From contig CM073550.1 of assembly GCA_037074615.1 (NCBI GenBank), forward strand, positions 13,782,001 through 13,846,000: DNA of 64,000 nucleotides. The letters run 5' to 3'. This document shows, piece after piece, positions 36,301 to 49,109 of this stretch (positions are counted from its first letter, which is position 1; each line of letters starts with the position of its first letter). The position numbers were made by a program, and so were the translations under genes. Below the pieces are notes generated by a model that was not told where the DNA came from, ran no database searches, and saw nothing but the letters and a program-made list of their open reading frames with translations. This DNA comes from Leucaena leucocephala (Eukaryota; Streptophyta; Magnoliopsida; Fabales; Fabaceae).

Positions 36301-38789
36301 ACACACTAAATGACCTCAGAATTAATTATCGTATTGATTTGGTAAATTTATTTAATATTATGAAAACTCCATTTGTTGCCGCTTTTGATAAACTCAACAA
36401 GATCATGTTTATAAATGGTACAATTTTGTAACTATAAGACATAGTACTATTAACATTTAGTTAGGTTTTTTTAACTATTTAGTCAGGGGTTTGATTCCTG
36501 ACACTATATATAGAGAGGGTCTCATGATCAATAATAAAACTTATTTTAAAAGTATATAGAGTGAGATGATTAGTTATTTCTTCTTGTAGTACTAAAAAAA
36601 ATAGTACAATTTTATAGAATTTTTATATTGTATATTTTTAATTTTAATTCACGTTCTTTAACATCTTGAAGAGTAATATTTTTTTCTTTTTTAAAAAATT
36701 ATAATTTTATAAATTAAATATACTCTCATGCTAATTTGTGAGTTAAAATTATGAAAGATTAAGACACTTTTCCTACCTATAGATGCATTTATTTAATAGT
36801 AAAAGAATTCCAATTGGCGTGCCTTTTGGGTAAAACAAAAGGATGAATGAATGTAACTTGAAAAAAACTTGTAAAATCATAATGTCCACTAATTCAAAGA
36901 TCGAAACAAAAGAAAAAAGAAAAAAACATATGAGCGAAAAGGCAGATAACGTGGAATCCTGCAAATTGAAGCGAAAACCAGAAATGGAATTGGATATACT
37001 AAGTAAGAGATTATGATAAAAATTAGTTCATTTTATTTTTATCTTAAATATAATATTTTATTTTTTTAGCTCTTAAAATTATAATTTTTTCTAAATTTTT
37101 TTATTAATTATATATATTAATTATATTTTTTTTATCAATAGATTAATTTCTCATATAAATGATTTTAACCGTACTTTAGAAAAATTAACATATAATTTTT
37201 TAAATAATTGGCTCAACTATTTTCTTAATTTTTATGAATTAATTATTTAATTCATATTTTTTTGTTAAATATAGGTATTTTTCTATTCAAGATACTGTTG
37301 AGTATTAAATATAAATATCATTCAACAAGAATTCAATCCTTTATTTATTATATTTATGAGAAATTAATTAATTTCGTTGGATCTAATATTTCTACTTTAG
37401 AATAGGAGAAAATATAAAAGTTTTAGATTTTGAATCAGAAAATGATAGGTAGGTAGCCCATTTTTGTGAAAGCAGTTAAAGCAGGATTGCTTGTTATGTT
37501 CTAATTTCCAAATTAGCTCACTTGCCTAACAATACACAATCTAGTAATACGTCATTGAATTATGCTTTTTGTTTTTTTTTAGAAAAAAATGTGATTACAC
37601 ACTGCTTTAATAAGTTATTTTTCAGTTTTGGCTTGTGTTAAGCCCAGAAGCCCTGTAGATTTGTTAAAAAAATATAAATCATAGTTTTTATTAAAAAAAA
37701 AGGAAAATAAGATTGGAAGTTGAAGCAAGTCTTTATTAACCTCCTTTGTATAAATAAATAAACTATCCAACTATAAAATATTTATATTAACATTACTAAT
37801 GAATTTTAATACAGTTGATATCTTTATTGAATAATTAATAAATACTTACGTAAGTAATTTAACATAGCAAAAGTGGGGGCATAGGGGGTTGGCCAAAATG
37901 TTGATAAATTATACATACTTAATTGTGAGACCCATCAATATATTATTAGGTCATTTTTTAAAATGTTTTCATGATTCTAAATATATATTATAGTATCTAA
38001 AGTCTCTATATCAGTATATTTATAGAAGAGTTTTTTATAGAAGTGGAAGTATAAATGGGTTTTAAAAATTTTGCTTGATATAATGGAAATAAGTATATAA
38101 TTGATATATATCTTTTTTATAACTTAAGGTAAAATAGTATCAAATATTTTTTTATAATTTTAGAAAGGCTAAAAATATCTAAGAATTTTAAAATTGGAGT
38201 AGAATAGTCTAAAAAATTTTATTTACACTCCTATTATCTTAATTTTTATATTTTTTGATAGAATTTTAATGGCCTAAACTATTAGAAGTGGAAGTAAAAG
38301 TGAGTTCTATCATAACATATTGATATAAGTGGAAGATTTTACTTACACTACTGACCAAATATGACATATATATACATATAGGGTTAAACAAAAAAACTAC
38401 ATTAAAGGACTAAAATTAAAATTAGAATAAATTTAAAATGTTAAATATTATATTGATTTTGTATATATAGATGTGCGTATCTCTTTAGTTGTATTAGAAG
38501 TCATTAGGTTGACTTTTTCCATGAAATATTTTAAAAAAAATCTTTTTTTAATTAATTAATTTACTTAAAATATAAAACTAATTAAAAAAACAACTACTAA
38601 TAAAGAAGCATTTAAATGGACTTGGTCATTTTTGTCCAAAAAGAAAGAGTTTATCATTTGAAGAGGTGCCTATAATGCCTATAAATCCAACTACGTCTTT
38701 AAATTTAATAGAGTGTACTATTCTCCTTCTTAAGGAATACTCCAATTATTTTTTTTTTCAATTATGCAAATTATATAAACCTTGGCAGG

Positions 38790-39217
38790 TTAAGTGCCTA
38801 TTTGGTATGAGTTTTTTAAAATTAATTTTGAGCAAAATTTTAATTTAAAAAAATTTAAAATAAACAGTCATTTTTGTCTAGAATTAATCCTGACTAAAGC
38901 TATAGTTTTAAATTATAGTTTTAAATAAATTACTGAAAATAGTTTTTAAAACAGTAAAAGAACTTATAGACTATTCAATTACTATTTTATCCCTACTTTT
39001 TTTATATAATCTCTCATCTCTCATATTTACCATATGTCTTTTTTTCTCTCTATTCTCTACACTCTCTCATCTCTCCTATGTCTCCTCTCTCATACTTTAA
39101 TCAAATCATATTATTTTTATTAATTTATTAATATAAAAAGTAATTCTACTACTAATCATCTAAATATCTTTATTTTTAAAATCTATTTTTTAAAAATTAA
39201 TCTAAACACACCTAGGA
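38790..39217. mobile_element. AT-rich MITE family (GTTTGG type), copy
   Basis: Left end AAGTGCCTATTTGGTATGAG; the right-end complement begins CTAGGTGTGTTTAGATTAAT. The centre has CTCTCATCTCTCATATTTAC. It is one of the better preserved copies. Confidence 0.6.
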
Positions 39218-39771
39218 CGGGACCATGGCATCTTTATTTTTAGAATTGAGTTATGTCGTATTCATCATCTGCTTCTTCTTTTGATAGTAGCTAGATGATT
39301 TTTTTTTTTTTTCAATTTCAATCTCCTGCACGCAAACATGAAATTACGACATTATTAGTTCAATTCCATGTAAGGAGGTGTTTGATTGTTACAGTAAAAT
39401 AATTTTGGTAGAATCCTGATTATAATAGATTAAAACAAAACAAATAATTCCCATTATATAACTTTGATCTTTTAATCTAAATTTAAACTTATAAGAATTA
39501 ATGTATAGACAATTATACTTTCAATGAATCAACATTTAAATATTTATTTATTTATTATCTTGATAAAGTTAAAATGCTTGTTTTACATTTATTTTTATTT
39601 TTTAGATAAAATGTAATTTTCATTTCACGATTCTTTGATACCATATCAACCAAATGTCATGTAATCATTATCACATTACATTACTTCCCCCTATCACTTT
39701 ATTAATCAATAGGAACTTTTTTTATATAATTTTTTTTTTTAAAAAAGTTAAGTTCATTTACAATTTAATAT

Positions 39772-40503
39772 TAGGGGTGTGCATGCCTAAAAAATATAGG
39801 GGTTGCATTTTGCAGCCTGATAACCAGTTATACCTGGTAAAAACCCTAACTATTTTGGACTGGGTATGGGCAGGCTGGGCATGCCCAAGTCATAATACCT
39901 TGCTCATATTGTGAAAAAAAATCTGCAATTATAAACTTATAAAATAATACTATATTCATATGTCTTCAAGAATTAATTAATATACAAAATTTATTAAGAA
40001 TAAGACAATAAAAAGATAGTAATTAAAATTTTAAAATCTATAACACATAAAAAAAATATTGAAGTCTAAGTAGTTTACAATTATAACTCTGCATTAATCT
40101 CTCTAAAATTGACAAAGATAAAATATTTGAAAAAAATATATGACGGTTACCATAGTTTAAAAAAATAAATAAAGAAATTAATTTAGTTATAAATTTTAAA
40201 TGATATATTTAACTACTTGACTGCTCATATTTATAAAATTATCCTTTAATCACTAGTATTTATCATATTTGTTCTATGTGAAATAATATAATTTATAAAT
40301 TTTGATATATACAAAAATAATTAACTGGGCAGGGACAAATGGGCAGGGCAGCAACCCCTGCCCGATGCCCGGCTCAGCCCGGATATTGGTCCTGTCCAAA
40401 ATTGCCCATTTTACATTGGGCCACTTTTTATCGGGCTGGGCAGGGCATATTTGATGCGGGTTTGGGCGGACTTTGCGGGCTCTGGGCTTCTTGCACAATC
40501 TTA
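39772..40503. mobile_element. hAT-type MITE (family A), copy 1
   Basis: 732 bp with GC-rich subterminal blocks (GGGCTGGGCATGCCC-like motifs, GCCCGG) and an AT-rich centre. The left end is TAGGGGTGTGCATG and the right-end complement TAAGATTGTGCAAG. The central ~250 bp match, in reverse complement, the centre of the element at 58754-59522, including AAGAATAAGACAATAAA. Its own target duplication is not clean (TTAATATT against TAAATATT with a one-base shift). Confidence 0.75.
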
Positions 40504-42889
40504 AATATTAGAGTAAATTTTTCTTTTTTTAGGCAATATTAATATCAGATAAAATGAGCCATCAATTATCTTCAAATATAAATTCATATACTTAAAAATT
40601 TAAATTTCTTCTCATACATTATGTGCCTGTTTGGTTTATGTGAAACCAAGGTTTTAAAAACTCTTTTGGGGCAAAACCTTGGTTTAGAAAAATTTCAAAA
40701 CAAACAACCATAGAGAGCTTTGGTTATTATCCAGAGAGCTCATATTTGTTAGAAAAAAAAGGATTAGGTTAATTCCTATTAGGGTAACGGGGTAATGAAA
40801 TGTTTTATTTAATATTTATTAAAGGATTTATTTTTTTTTTGTTTAGAAATATCTAATTTGGGCCCTATATTTTATATTTAATAATTGTTAATTTAGTAAA
40901 AAAATTTAAAAGGAAAGTTGGTTTAATTTCTCCAATCTATGTTTGCGGTTGGTTCAAACTATTCTGTTGAGTGATCTTACATTTTTCCCTTCGCCTCTCG
41001 TGGAGTATTACTTGTGCTTACCTTTACGTTTTAGTTTTTTTTTTTCATTTTTATTAACTAAGATCTAATTCTTATCACGTTTAAGTATTATATGAAGATA
41101 CAAATAAAATATTTTCTTTTATTGTTATGGTTTATACTACAATCCATTAACATCATATGATTTGTTTTATGAAAAAAATCGAAAGCCTAATAAATTGTGA
41201 GGGCAATGATTAAAAGAATTTAGCTTTTTTTATAATTCATTTGCTAAAAAGCTTTTATATTTATTTTTTAATTATTCTTTGATAACAATTTCGTTTTATT
41301 ATTCATATGGCTAGAAGTTTTCAACTTAAATTTCGTTCTTATGTTTTTTTGCTATTTTTTTTTAACTTTGCTTTATTACATCATTAGTTTTTTATTTTCT
41401 ATTTTATAAAAATTAAATAATTGAGATTTAATATCTTATAAAATTATATTATAATATTACATTAAAAATAGAAAAATAAACTATTAAAATTATAATATAT
41501 CAATTTACAACTGTAAACTATCTTAAAATAAAAAATAATATTTTTTTATAAAAGACTACCACTACCATTCATTTTTCAATATTTCATATTCATGCCTTCC
41601 TGCGCTACTGGAAAATAAAGAGAGAGAGAGAGAGAGAACTTTTTTACTTTCAGACATAGCCCTATATATAAAAAAAAAAACTCCTTAATTTTCCCTTAAA
41701 AATACTACATTTAGGTGGGAGGTTTTAAGCACAGCCCCATGAGGAAAATGAAATGAGGAAAAAATGAGGGAAAGAGAGGAAGAGGAACTCCAAATCTAAC
41801 AGAAATTGACAACATGAACCAAACACATGCTTAAATGGTGAGAAAGCAAGAGTTTCCCATTTGCCCAAACAATACAAAACGGTCAGAAATCAATTAGTTG
41901 TGGTGAAGGGATGAGTTGAAAGGTACGTTTTTGTTTGCAAAACCTAAAGAGGAAGAAATTGATGAGAATGTGAAAAGCCAAACATTTTTCACTTTACGTC
42001 AAGATTCATCCAAGGAATTCCACAAATTCCACTCACGCTTGCTTCTTGTATATTGCATTGTTTTTTTATATAAAAAAATTTAAATAAACTTAACACCAGA
42101 TCATCTATTAGAGATCAAATATATTTTACAAAATATTTATAATTTTTTTATTAAAAAACTCTATAATAATAAAAAATAAACTCACCTTATTATAAAATAA
42201 AAACATATTTTTTATCATATATTACAACAATAGTATATGGCCTTGTTTGCTTGTGAGTATCAAAATTTCAAAGGAATGGGCCCCACTCTCTCACTATGAT
42301 TGAGATTCCCTATCTAAGTCTAAGGTCTATGATTTTTAGATTAAAAAAAGGCGCCCTCCTTACCTTATCTTCTCCCCATGCACTATATACAAACAAATAT
42401 ATTTATCTCTTGTATCCCAGGAAATTGATGTGCCAACGGCTATGTGTTCCCATCCCACTTCCCCTTTTGATGATTTTGATTTTTAATCATCATAAATTAG
42501 TCATTAAAATCCAAATGTAATCAAAGTAAATAATAAAAAGTATTAAAAAAATAGGCTAATTTTCTTTATAATTTATATAATATCTGAGCTCATAAACCCC
42601 AGGAAAAAAAATTATCTCATACGTGGCATTTCCATAAAATTAAAATTTTGTATTTTAAAGCCATTTTATAACTTTTTCTTTTCATAAACTTAAAAACACA
42701 CACAAACACATGCACATTAATTGTTAATGCTTAAAAATGGATTTATCTCCATTTACCTTAACTGTACTCCATAAAACGTCCAATAAAAAAAAAACTCATC
42801 CTCTATATGATTAATTCCTCACCCACTTTTGCCTCCACTAAACCCACTCAGATCTTCTTCAACTCAAACGCGCACACAGAAAAATAACT

Positions 42890-42905
42890 AGAGAGAGAGA
42901 GAGAG
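42890..42905 (+). repeat. (GA)n tract in the MEE9-like leader
   Basis: A run of about eight GA units ends 20 bp before the ATG at 42925, in the 5' leader. GA-rich leaders are common in plants and can bind BPC-type GAGA factors; that role is not shown here. Confidence 0.5.
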
Positions 42906-42924
42906 GGAGGAAAGAAAAACAGCC

Positions 42925-43368
42925 ATGGAAGCTCTTCTCTGCCAATTCACCTTTCTCTCAGACCAAGCTTTACAAGACAAGAACTTTGATCCATCCACCA
43001 TAGAAGACCTAATGAAGCTGTTTGAGATTGAGTCATACAAGGCCTGGGCAGCCATGGAGCTTGAGGCAGAGAAAGAGGAAGAAGAAGCAGAGGTTGCTCT
43101 GCAAAATGCAGAAGACGATCTTGACTCTGCGATGGAATCTGCCATGGATGAATTCAGAAGCTTTGAACTTGAGCTTGAGAAGATGGAAAAATCTGAACTT
43201 GATAGGCTTGTTCAAACTGCTGAGAGTGCCAGAAAAATGGGTAGGTTAATGGAAAAAGCTGCTTCTGTTGCTTCCAAAAGGTACATTGAAGCTGCTCTGA
43301 ATTCGGCTACTTCTTCCATGAAATCTGCTTGGAAAGGACTGTCTTCTGGCAAGGTTCATCCTTCTTAG
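42925..43368 (+). CDS. MEE9: MEE9-like small acidic coiled-coil protein
   Basis: A single-exon ORF of 147 aa with a strong start context (AGCCATGG). The N-terminus has FTFLSDQALQDKNFDPSTIE and LMKLFEIESYKAWAAMELE. A Glu-rich helical region follows (about residues 40-105, predicted coiled coil), and the end is AALNSATSSMKSAWKG. This agrees with my memory of the Arabidopsis maternal effect embryo arrest 9 protein (At1g60870) along its whole length. The family is plant-specific with no known biochemical function; the name comes from an embryo-arrest mutant. There is no signal peptide or transmembrane segment. Its convergent neighbour is the ALKBH gene, whose 3' end is 1.4 kb away. Confidence 0.7.
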   Translation: MEALLCQFTFLSDQALQDKNFDPSTIEDLMKLFEIESYKAWAAMELEAEKEEEEAEVALQNAEDDLDSAMESAMDEFRSFELELEKMEKSELDRLVQTAESARKMGRLMEKAASVASKRYIEAALNSATSSMKSAWKGLSSGKVHPS

Positions 43369-44766
43369 GCTGAAAAGAAAAATTTCCTGATCAAATGTGA
43401 AACCCACAATAAATTATTGATTTATTTTCAGTTTTTATATGCATTCCCTAGAAATGTACTAAATTTTCACCATGAGATTGAAGAACAAGTGTAAAATCTC
43501 AAGATCTAGTGTTCATGAAGCAGGAAAATTCATTTGTTTTTGTGTAGATCTGATATAAACGGCTTAGTAATAATTAGTATTGAACTGATTGCAGAACATT
43601 ACGATTTGATTCTGGGTAGATCTGATACATAACAAAGATTTTAGGATTTCATAAAGCTTTTGCTTTTGAACATTCTGGACTGATCTGATGGAAGTGGTGC
43701 AAAAGTAAGTTTAATTTGCTTTTTTGATTTTCATAGATGGGAAAAGTAGGCCTGGTTATGTAAGGGTTGAAATTTCATGCGGCAAATTTTGAACTTTCTG
43801 GACAAGAAAAAGGGTTTTCTCAATTTCATACTCTGTTTGTTATATATAATAATATTGTTAAGGATTTTGATTAACTTCTAATCCTAAATTTTCTGTACAG
43901 AAATTACTTAACAGAAGTGTAGAATTTAATTTTTTTCCGGGAATTTAAGAAACATTTTGATGTGAATAAATTAGACCTCCTTAGTTAGAAAAATTTAAAG
44001 GTATTATATTTTTATAGTTTATTTGTTGGAGATTGAGAGCCACAATAAGGGTCTGTTTTGTAGGATAAAAATGGGAAAGAAGCCTCTCCATTGCGTGCCT
44101 TTTCTATACCTCTCCATTTACTAAAAACATTGTCGTTTAGGTGTTAAATACAATGTTACATATTAAGAAGAGAACAATTTGTATTATTTTATTTTTTAAT
44201 ATATAAGATTCTTTTTATCTAAATATTTTTTAAAAAAATATTAGATTTATTTATAATTTAAAAGTAGAGAGAAATCTTTTTTTATGCATTATTAAGTGTA
44301 TTTAGATTAATTTTTTGAAACTTTAATTTAACTTTTTATCCGTGATTTTACAATTTACAAAATAAACATAATCAGATGATTTTTGCCAACTTGCTTGAAC
44401 GTACTTATCAATCACAATTCCAATTCCAAAGTACTGTTTGGAAGCATCAAACCAAACATTTTTTCTTGAAAAACAAAAAATTCCATGGTACATTAAGAAA
44501 CTTCTTTCCGTTGATCAATCCCCTTGGGTTTGGAAACCCAAACGATATCTCTCACCAACTGCCCCCAGGTGTGTGCGTGTGAGAGTGGTTATTCATTTGT
44601 GGAATACTGCACTAGAAGGCTTTACAGGAACAACATGTTTTCCCCCTATATTACAAGAAATTCAATGGTCGGGTCACATCATTTATATTACATAATAGTA
44701 TATCATAAACAATGCATTTATGAACTCAACTTATTCTAGTGCACCTTTTGCCTTGCGGCGTCAGAT
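43369..44766. other. Convergent intergenic spacer
   Basis: Lies between the 3' ends of the MEE9-like and ALKBH genes. 43369-43560 is probably 3' UTR of the former. The remainder is non-coding and AT-rich; ORFs around 44376-44740 show no family resemblance. Confidence 0.4.
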
Positions 44767-47700
44767 TCAAACACTAGTCTTGTGTTTCTTATTTTCTGAA
44801 CTCTCAATGTTGTTATACTCAATCTCTCTTTTGTTTGCATATGAATGGCCAAGAGGCTTGATTCCCTCCAGCTCAGGATCCGGTGCGAAGTTAAATGGTA
44901 ATTTACTATCATCCATCCTCCTAAATGTAATAGAAATCCTGCCAAAAAAAGTGGGGAAAAAGTCTCAAGATACAAATAATAATAATATATTGAGATTTTC
45001 TAAAGTATGCCTTCCAGAAGATCGTTAAACCAGGTCGAATATAGTTACATGATTACATATTACTCTCCATTACTTTACCATAAGAACTAGTTAGTTTTTT
45101 GGGATTGATTAAAGAAACTAAATAAGTCAATTAATTATGATTAAATTCAACTCTTTAAGATGAATTTATATTATATACTCTTTAATTTATCTAAATTAAT
45201 TAACTAACTTTTATGTTAGTTATAATTAACTAATTTATTTGATTTTTTTATATTAATATGATTTGGCTTGCTCTACCCAACTTTTACAAGCCAAATTAAC
45301 CAAGACTCTTTCACAAAGATGTTTTCTTTTTGTTTTTTCTTGGGAAAATTGACATTACCTTTTGGTTGTGACAGATGGGACACAATGTTTAGCAATGTCG
45401 GCTCCATTGCCATTGAAAATAAATACTGATCTGCATTATCAAAATGAGCATTAGAATCTCCAAATGTTAAACAAGAATTGATCAAAAATCACGATTTAAA
45501 CGAATCCACTTATAATATGACACAAGAATATTAAGGTTTTAACTTGTTCAAGTCTAGTTAACATGTTTAAAATCTAAGAATGCCAAATTTGATCCCAAGA
45601 TTTCGACAAAGAAAGAGCGCTTTTAGGCTTACCCGGCCGGCAAAGTGATAGGAGCAGGCCCTTGGAACTCCCCAGGACTGATAATTTTCAAATTTGAACC
45701 AAATAATATGTCACACTCGGATAAGAATGAAACTGTTGAAAAAGGTCGCACGAAATCATGGTGATCAATATGAGGAGGAATGCAATCGCCTTCATCGTAT
45801 ATGTTGACAATGCAACTGTTAGGGATGCATGTTGGAGGCAATATGTGCCACCTAACCATCCTCTTGATCATTGTCTTGAACAGATTTGGTAATGGATCAG
45901 CCTCTTCATCTCTTACAATGCCAGGAGGATTGCCATTTTTGTCCTGCAAGATTTAACATGAAGCCAAAAATAAGTTGAAGTTTTTTTCTTTTAAAAAAAA
46001 ACTCATACCAAAGACAAAACCAGAGAGGGAAAACAAATTTAAACTCACTACCGCATAATTGTAACAGCAACCAAATTGTATTGTTACACGCCCTTTGCCA
46101 CGCATCCACTTTCTAGGTTCTGAATATGTACGTTCTAGAAATAGAAAAACCCAGATAATAAAAGAGTGAGAACAGAATCTTCTGAAACTTAAAATACACA
46201 AAAAAAAAATGCAACAAAAGAGAAGGGCCTTGAATTTACTAGCTTAGGAAGTGCACAATGTGCGAAAAGGGGAAAAAATAAGCTAGTTTAAATGTTTTAT
46301 GCTGATTTTCATTAAAGATGGGTGACTCAACTTTTCTAGGTTAACTCAAAACTCCAAGTCTTGTATGTTTCTTCATTCTTGGCAAATTCGCGACAAAGAA
46401 AAACCAATGCTGTTGATTTTATTGAACAGGAGATAACCCCTCCCTAATTGTTCCTATAGGGTATGTGTCTATAACTAGTGTCAATTCTAAGTAGAAGACA
46501 AATAGTTTACTGCATGTAATGAAGCATAAAGAGGGAAAAGCAACAAAGACTTCTAATACAAGAAAAAGTACAATTCAGGGCATATGAAGTAGTTAAATGC
46601 TGAATATCTGAATCAAAGAACTGGAAAAGAATAGAAAGGGAGAAGTTCCACACATATATACCTTTAAAGTGCCCATTTTGACCCATCTTTTGCAATTTAT
46701 AGACGTACTTGACAATATTCTTTTGCTCCTCAGCATTAAATACTTGACTATGAAGTTCAAGGCCCTGGAGGATGTTTATGTCTCTCCCATCGATTCTTTC
46801 AATGTGAACAAAGTTCTTCTTTCTACCAACCAGTGAACATCTGATATGCTCCTTTTGCTTATCAGACAATCTACATTCGAACGACGAGTCTCCACCCATT
46901 CCATCACTTAGTAACAAGTCTAGATCAGATGGAGCTATAGATTGCCGTTTGCGATTCAAATATTTTGGTGTAGAATCAGAAGCATGTCTATTATTATGCT
47001 TCCTCAACCGAGGAAGTTCATGCCTTTGGATATCGTTTCTTGCACCATCCTCTTCTTCTCTACGCCTTCTAGTATGAAATAACGAAGCATTACCATTTCT
47101 GGACCGGCAGTATGTATCTCTAGTATATGCATAGTCAAAATTATCAGTATAAGATGATTCATAGTGATTTCCTGCATCCAAACAAGCACTAAATAAATAT
47201 ATAGTATAAACATAGAATAAAAAATACTTCATTTTTCATATTAGTAACTGTCAATTTGTTTTTTTAATCAATTTTAAACTCTACTGTTTTTCATAAAAAT
47301 TTAAATCCCCATGTAAATGCAAAGAGTTAAAGCTAGTTTATCAATAGAAAGATAACAATAATGCATTACCATTCCAAGACTTGTAGGATGCATCTGGAGA
47401 GTATGCATAACAATCATCTTCATCCTCAGCATGAGAGATTTCATAATACTCTCCTGCATTTAAAAGAAAAGCTAAATAAATAAATATATATTATATAAAC
47501 ATAGAATGAAAAATACTTCTCCATCTATATTATTTTTCATACAAATTCTAAAACCCCATGTAAATTAGCACAGAGTTGAAGCTAGTATATCAATCCATAA
47601 AGAGATAGCAAATAATGTATTACCATTCCAGGACCTGGAGGATTTACGTCTAGAAGATACATAGTAGTCATCATCATCAGCAACATATGAAGCCTCATAG

Positions 47701-48060
47701 TGATTTCCTGGTGTTTAAACGAAGGATTAAATTAATGAACAAAATCAAAGATAACAGATAATGTTTTTGCCTGAGATTATTTTAAATAAAGTTTAGAATT
47801 AAGTGATGTAACAAGATCCACGCACAAAAATATATTACAAAAAGGAAAAAAAAAAATACATAACAAACAGAAACTTAACCCAGTGAACCAGAATGGAAGA
47901 TTAATAGAGCTTTCAGTGAAAGGAAGGAAAAGAGAGAAGTTTGATTACTTGTACGGAGATTTGAAATTCGTTCATGAAGACGAGCCTCACAATGATGGCA
48001 GAAGCAATCAGAGAGAATCTGCAGTATCTGCTTCTTATTCAGTGACTCCAGGAGCTCCAT
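44767..48060 (-). CDS. ALKBH9/10-type 2OG-Fe(II) dioxygenase (probable m6A RNA demethylase)
   Basis: Eight exons: 47955-48060, 47624-47707, 47370-47453, 46662-47171, 46052-46134, 45633-45943, 45359-45430 and 44767-44938 (1422 nt, 473 aa, all phases match). The start is MELLESL at 48060; the frame upstream has no ATG. The oxygenase core reads PRKWMRGKGRVTIQFG, then iron ligands H347xD349 (PPHIDHHDF), distal H408 (GADIAKHCVPSV) and 2-oxoglutarate-contacting R417/R423 (TKRISITFR). Plant ALKBH9B/10B remove N6-methyladenosine from mRNA or viral RNA. This gene best fits the ALKBH9 branch, but its N-terminus (CFCHHCEARLHERI) is divergent. Exons 2, 3 and the start of exon 4 are tandem copies of one module. 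A Stowaway-like MITE (45060-45255) sits in the last intron. Catalytic residues are intact. Confidence 0.88.
45060..45255. mobile_element. Stowaway-like MITE in the last ALKBH intron
   Basis: Contains the family blocks AAGAACTAGTTAGTTT, AAATAAGTCAATTAATTATG, ATGAATTTATATTATATAC and TTAGTTATAATTAACTAATT, almost the same as in the 53292-53532 copy. Confidence 0.6.
47171..47707 (-). repeat. Tandem exon-intron module repeats in the ALKBH gene
   Basis: Module A (exon 47624-47707) and module B (exon 47370-47453) are each 84 nt, enter in the same phase and end SWN-G. The start of exon 4 (from 47171) repeats the same sequence a third time. Peptides begin GNHYEASY, GEYYEISH and GNHYESSY. The introns after A and B are also similar (GTAATRCATTATT..., TTTACATGGGG, TATGAAAAA, TATTTATTTAG). 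Start-to-start spacing is 254 and 282 bp. Confidence 0.85.
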
Positions 48061-49109
48061 GCACCGCCGATTCCACCGGAAAGTTCCGTTCAGAATGCAA
48101 ATTGCCGGCAAATCCAGAGCAAAGCGATGCGAGAGAAAGAAAGAGCGAGTGAGAGAGGACGAGTCGACTCGCTTGACTAGGGAACCCTGAAGCGAGACCC
48201 AAGCCAAGATAAGTATCGATCCGAATTTGGAAAGCAAAGCGACGTGATAGAGAGATCAAAGTGGAAATCCAAGGCAGAGCAACGTAGCGAGAGAGAAGAA
48301 AGTGAGAGAAAAGGGAGGAACGACTTTGGAGTTGACTGACTTCGGAAGCAACGGCCAAGATTTATACTTTTTATCGTTAATTTTAATAATTTTCAGTATA
48401 TTATATTTTTAAAAAAGGAAACTTTAATGTTGTTTATTTGTTTTTGAGGTTTAGAGTATACTTTACAAAAAAAATGTTTATTTGTCCATTTTGTTGTCTT
48501 TCTACAGTATTATTTTGAATTAAATATGAGGGCCATTTTAATACGAGATATTACATAAACAACGGATTTCTCCCTGCCTTGTACGGAAAAAAGGTTATAA
48601 TTAATTGATTATATATAATTATTATAAATTTTTATTATATGTCAAAATTTTAAAATTTTATAGAAATTTAAAATTTGATATTCCAAAGATTTTTATGTCT
48701 CTACCTTAATCTTTAAAAAAATTTGAGTAATAGATAATAATTGATTAATAATTTCATTAAAGTTGAGTTTAAAATCTATAAAAAAATCTTTTGAAAATCA
48801 AAATAAAAGTATCAATTAATATTACTAATTTGAGAGATAAAAATATTAAGTTGGGTTAATCTATATTAATTATTGAACTTATTATTACAAAATTTTAAGA
48901 ATATAGATAATTGATTGATAAATTAAAAAAGAAAGAGAGTAGATATAATAAGATAAGGTTGACCCTCTTTTTGTGGGCTTTTTCCATGTGTACTAAACTT
49001 TTGCTATTATTTCATAAATAAAATCTCCTGTTAGTTAGGGGAAAAAAAGATATAATTATATCCAAAAAATTTATATAATAAAATAATAAAATACAAATTT
49101 TATGCCATT

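Larger units (their letters stand above)
30420..42880. other. 12-kb gene-free, MITE-dense region
   Basis: No exon with a recognisable protein family was seen on either strand. The stretch is a mosaic of AT-rich MITE copies (listed separately), one hAT-type MITE, an (ATAA)n run at about 30415-30441, (TA)n at 35519-35549 and (GA)n at 41622-41638. 33940-34390 is higher-complexity unassigned sequence. Confidence 0.6.

Noticed and set aside
36480..36530. Second tRNA-like B box (GGGGTTTGATTCCTGAC)
   Set aside because: No convincing A box or cloverleaf; probably a SINE remnant, too weak to list as a feature.
44376..45028. ORFs on the plus strand opposite the ALKBH 3' end
   Set aside because: The minus strand holds the conserved last exon of the ALKBH gene; the plus-strand frames have no recognisable content.
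48061..48358. Reading frames over the ALKBH leader that look like longer proteins
   Set aside because: Their apparent starts are TTG codons, and the frame with family content starts at ATG 48060.
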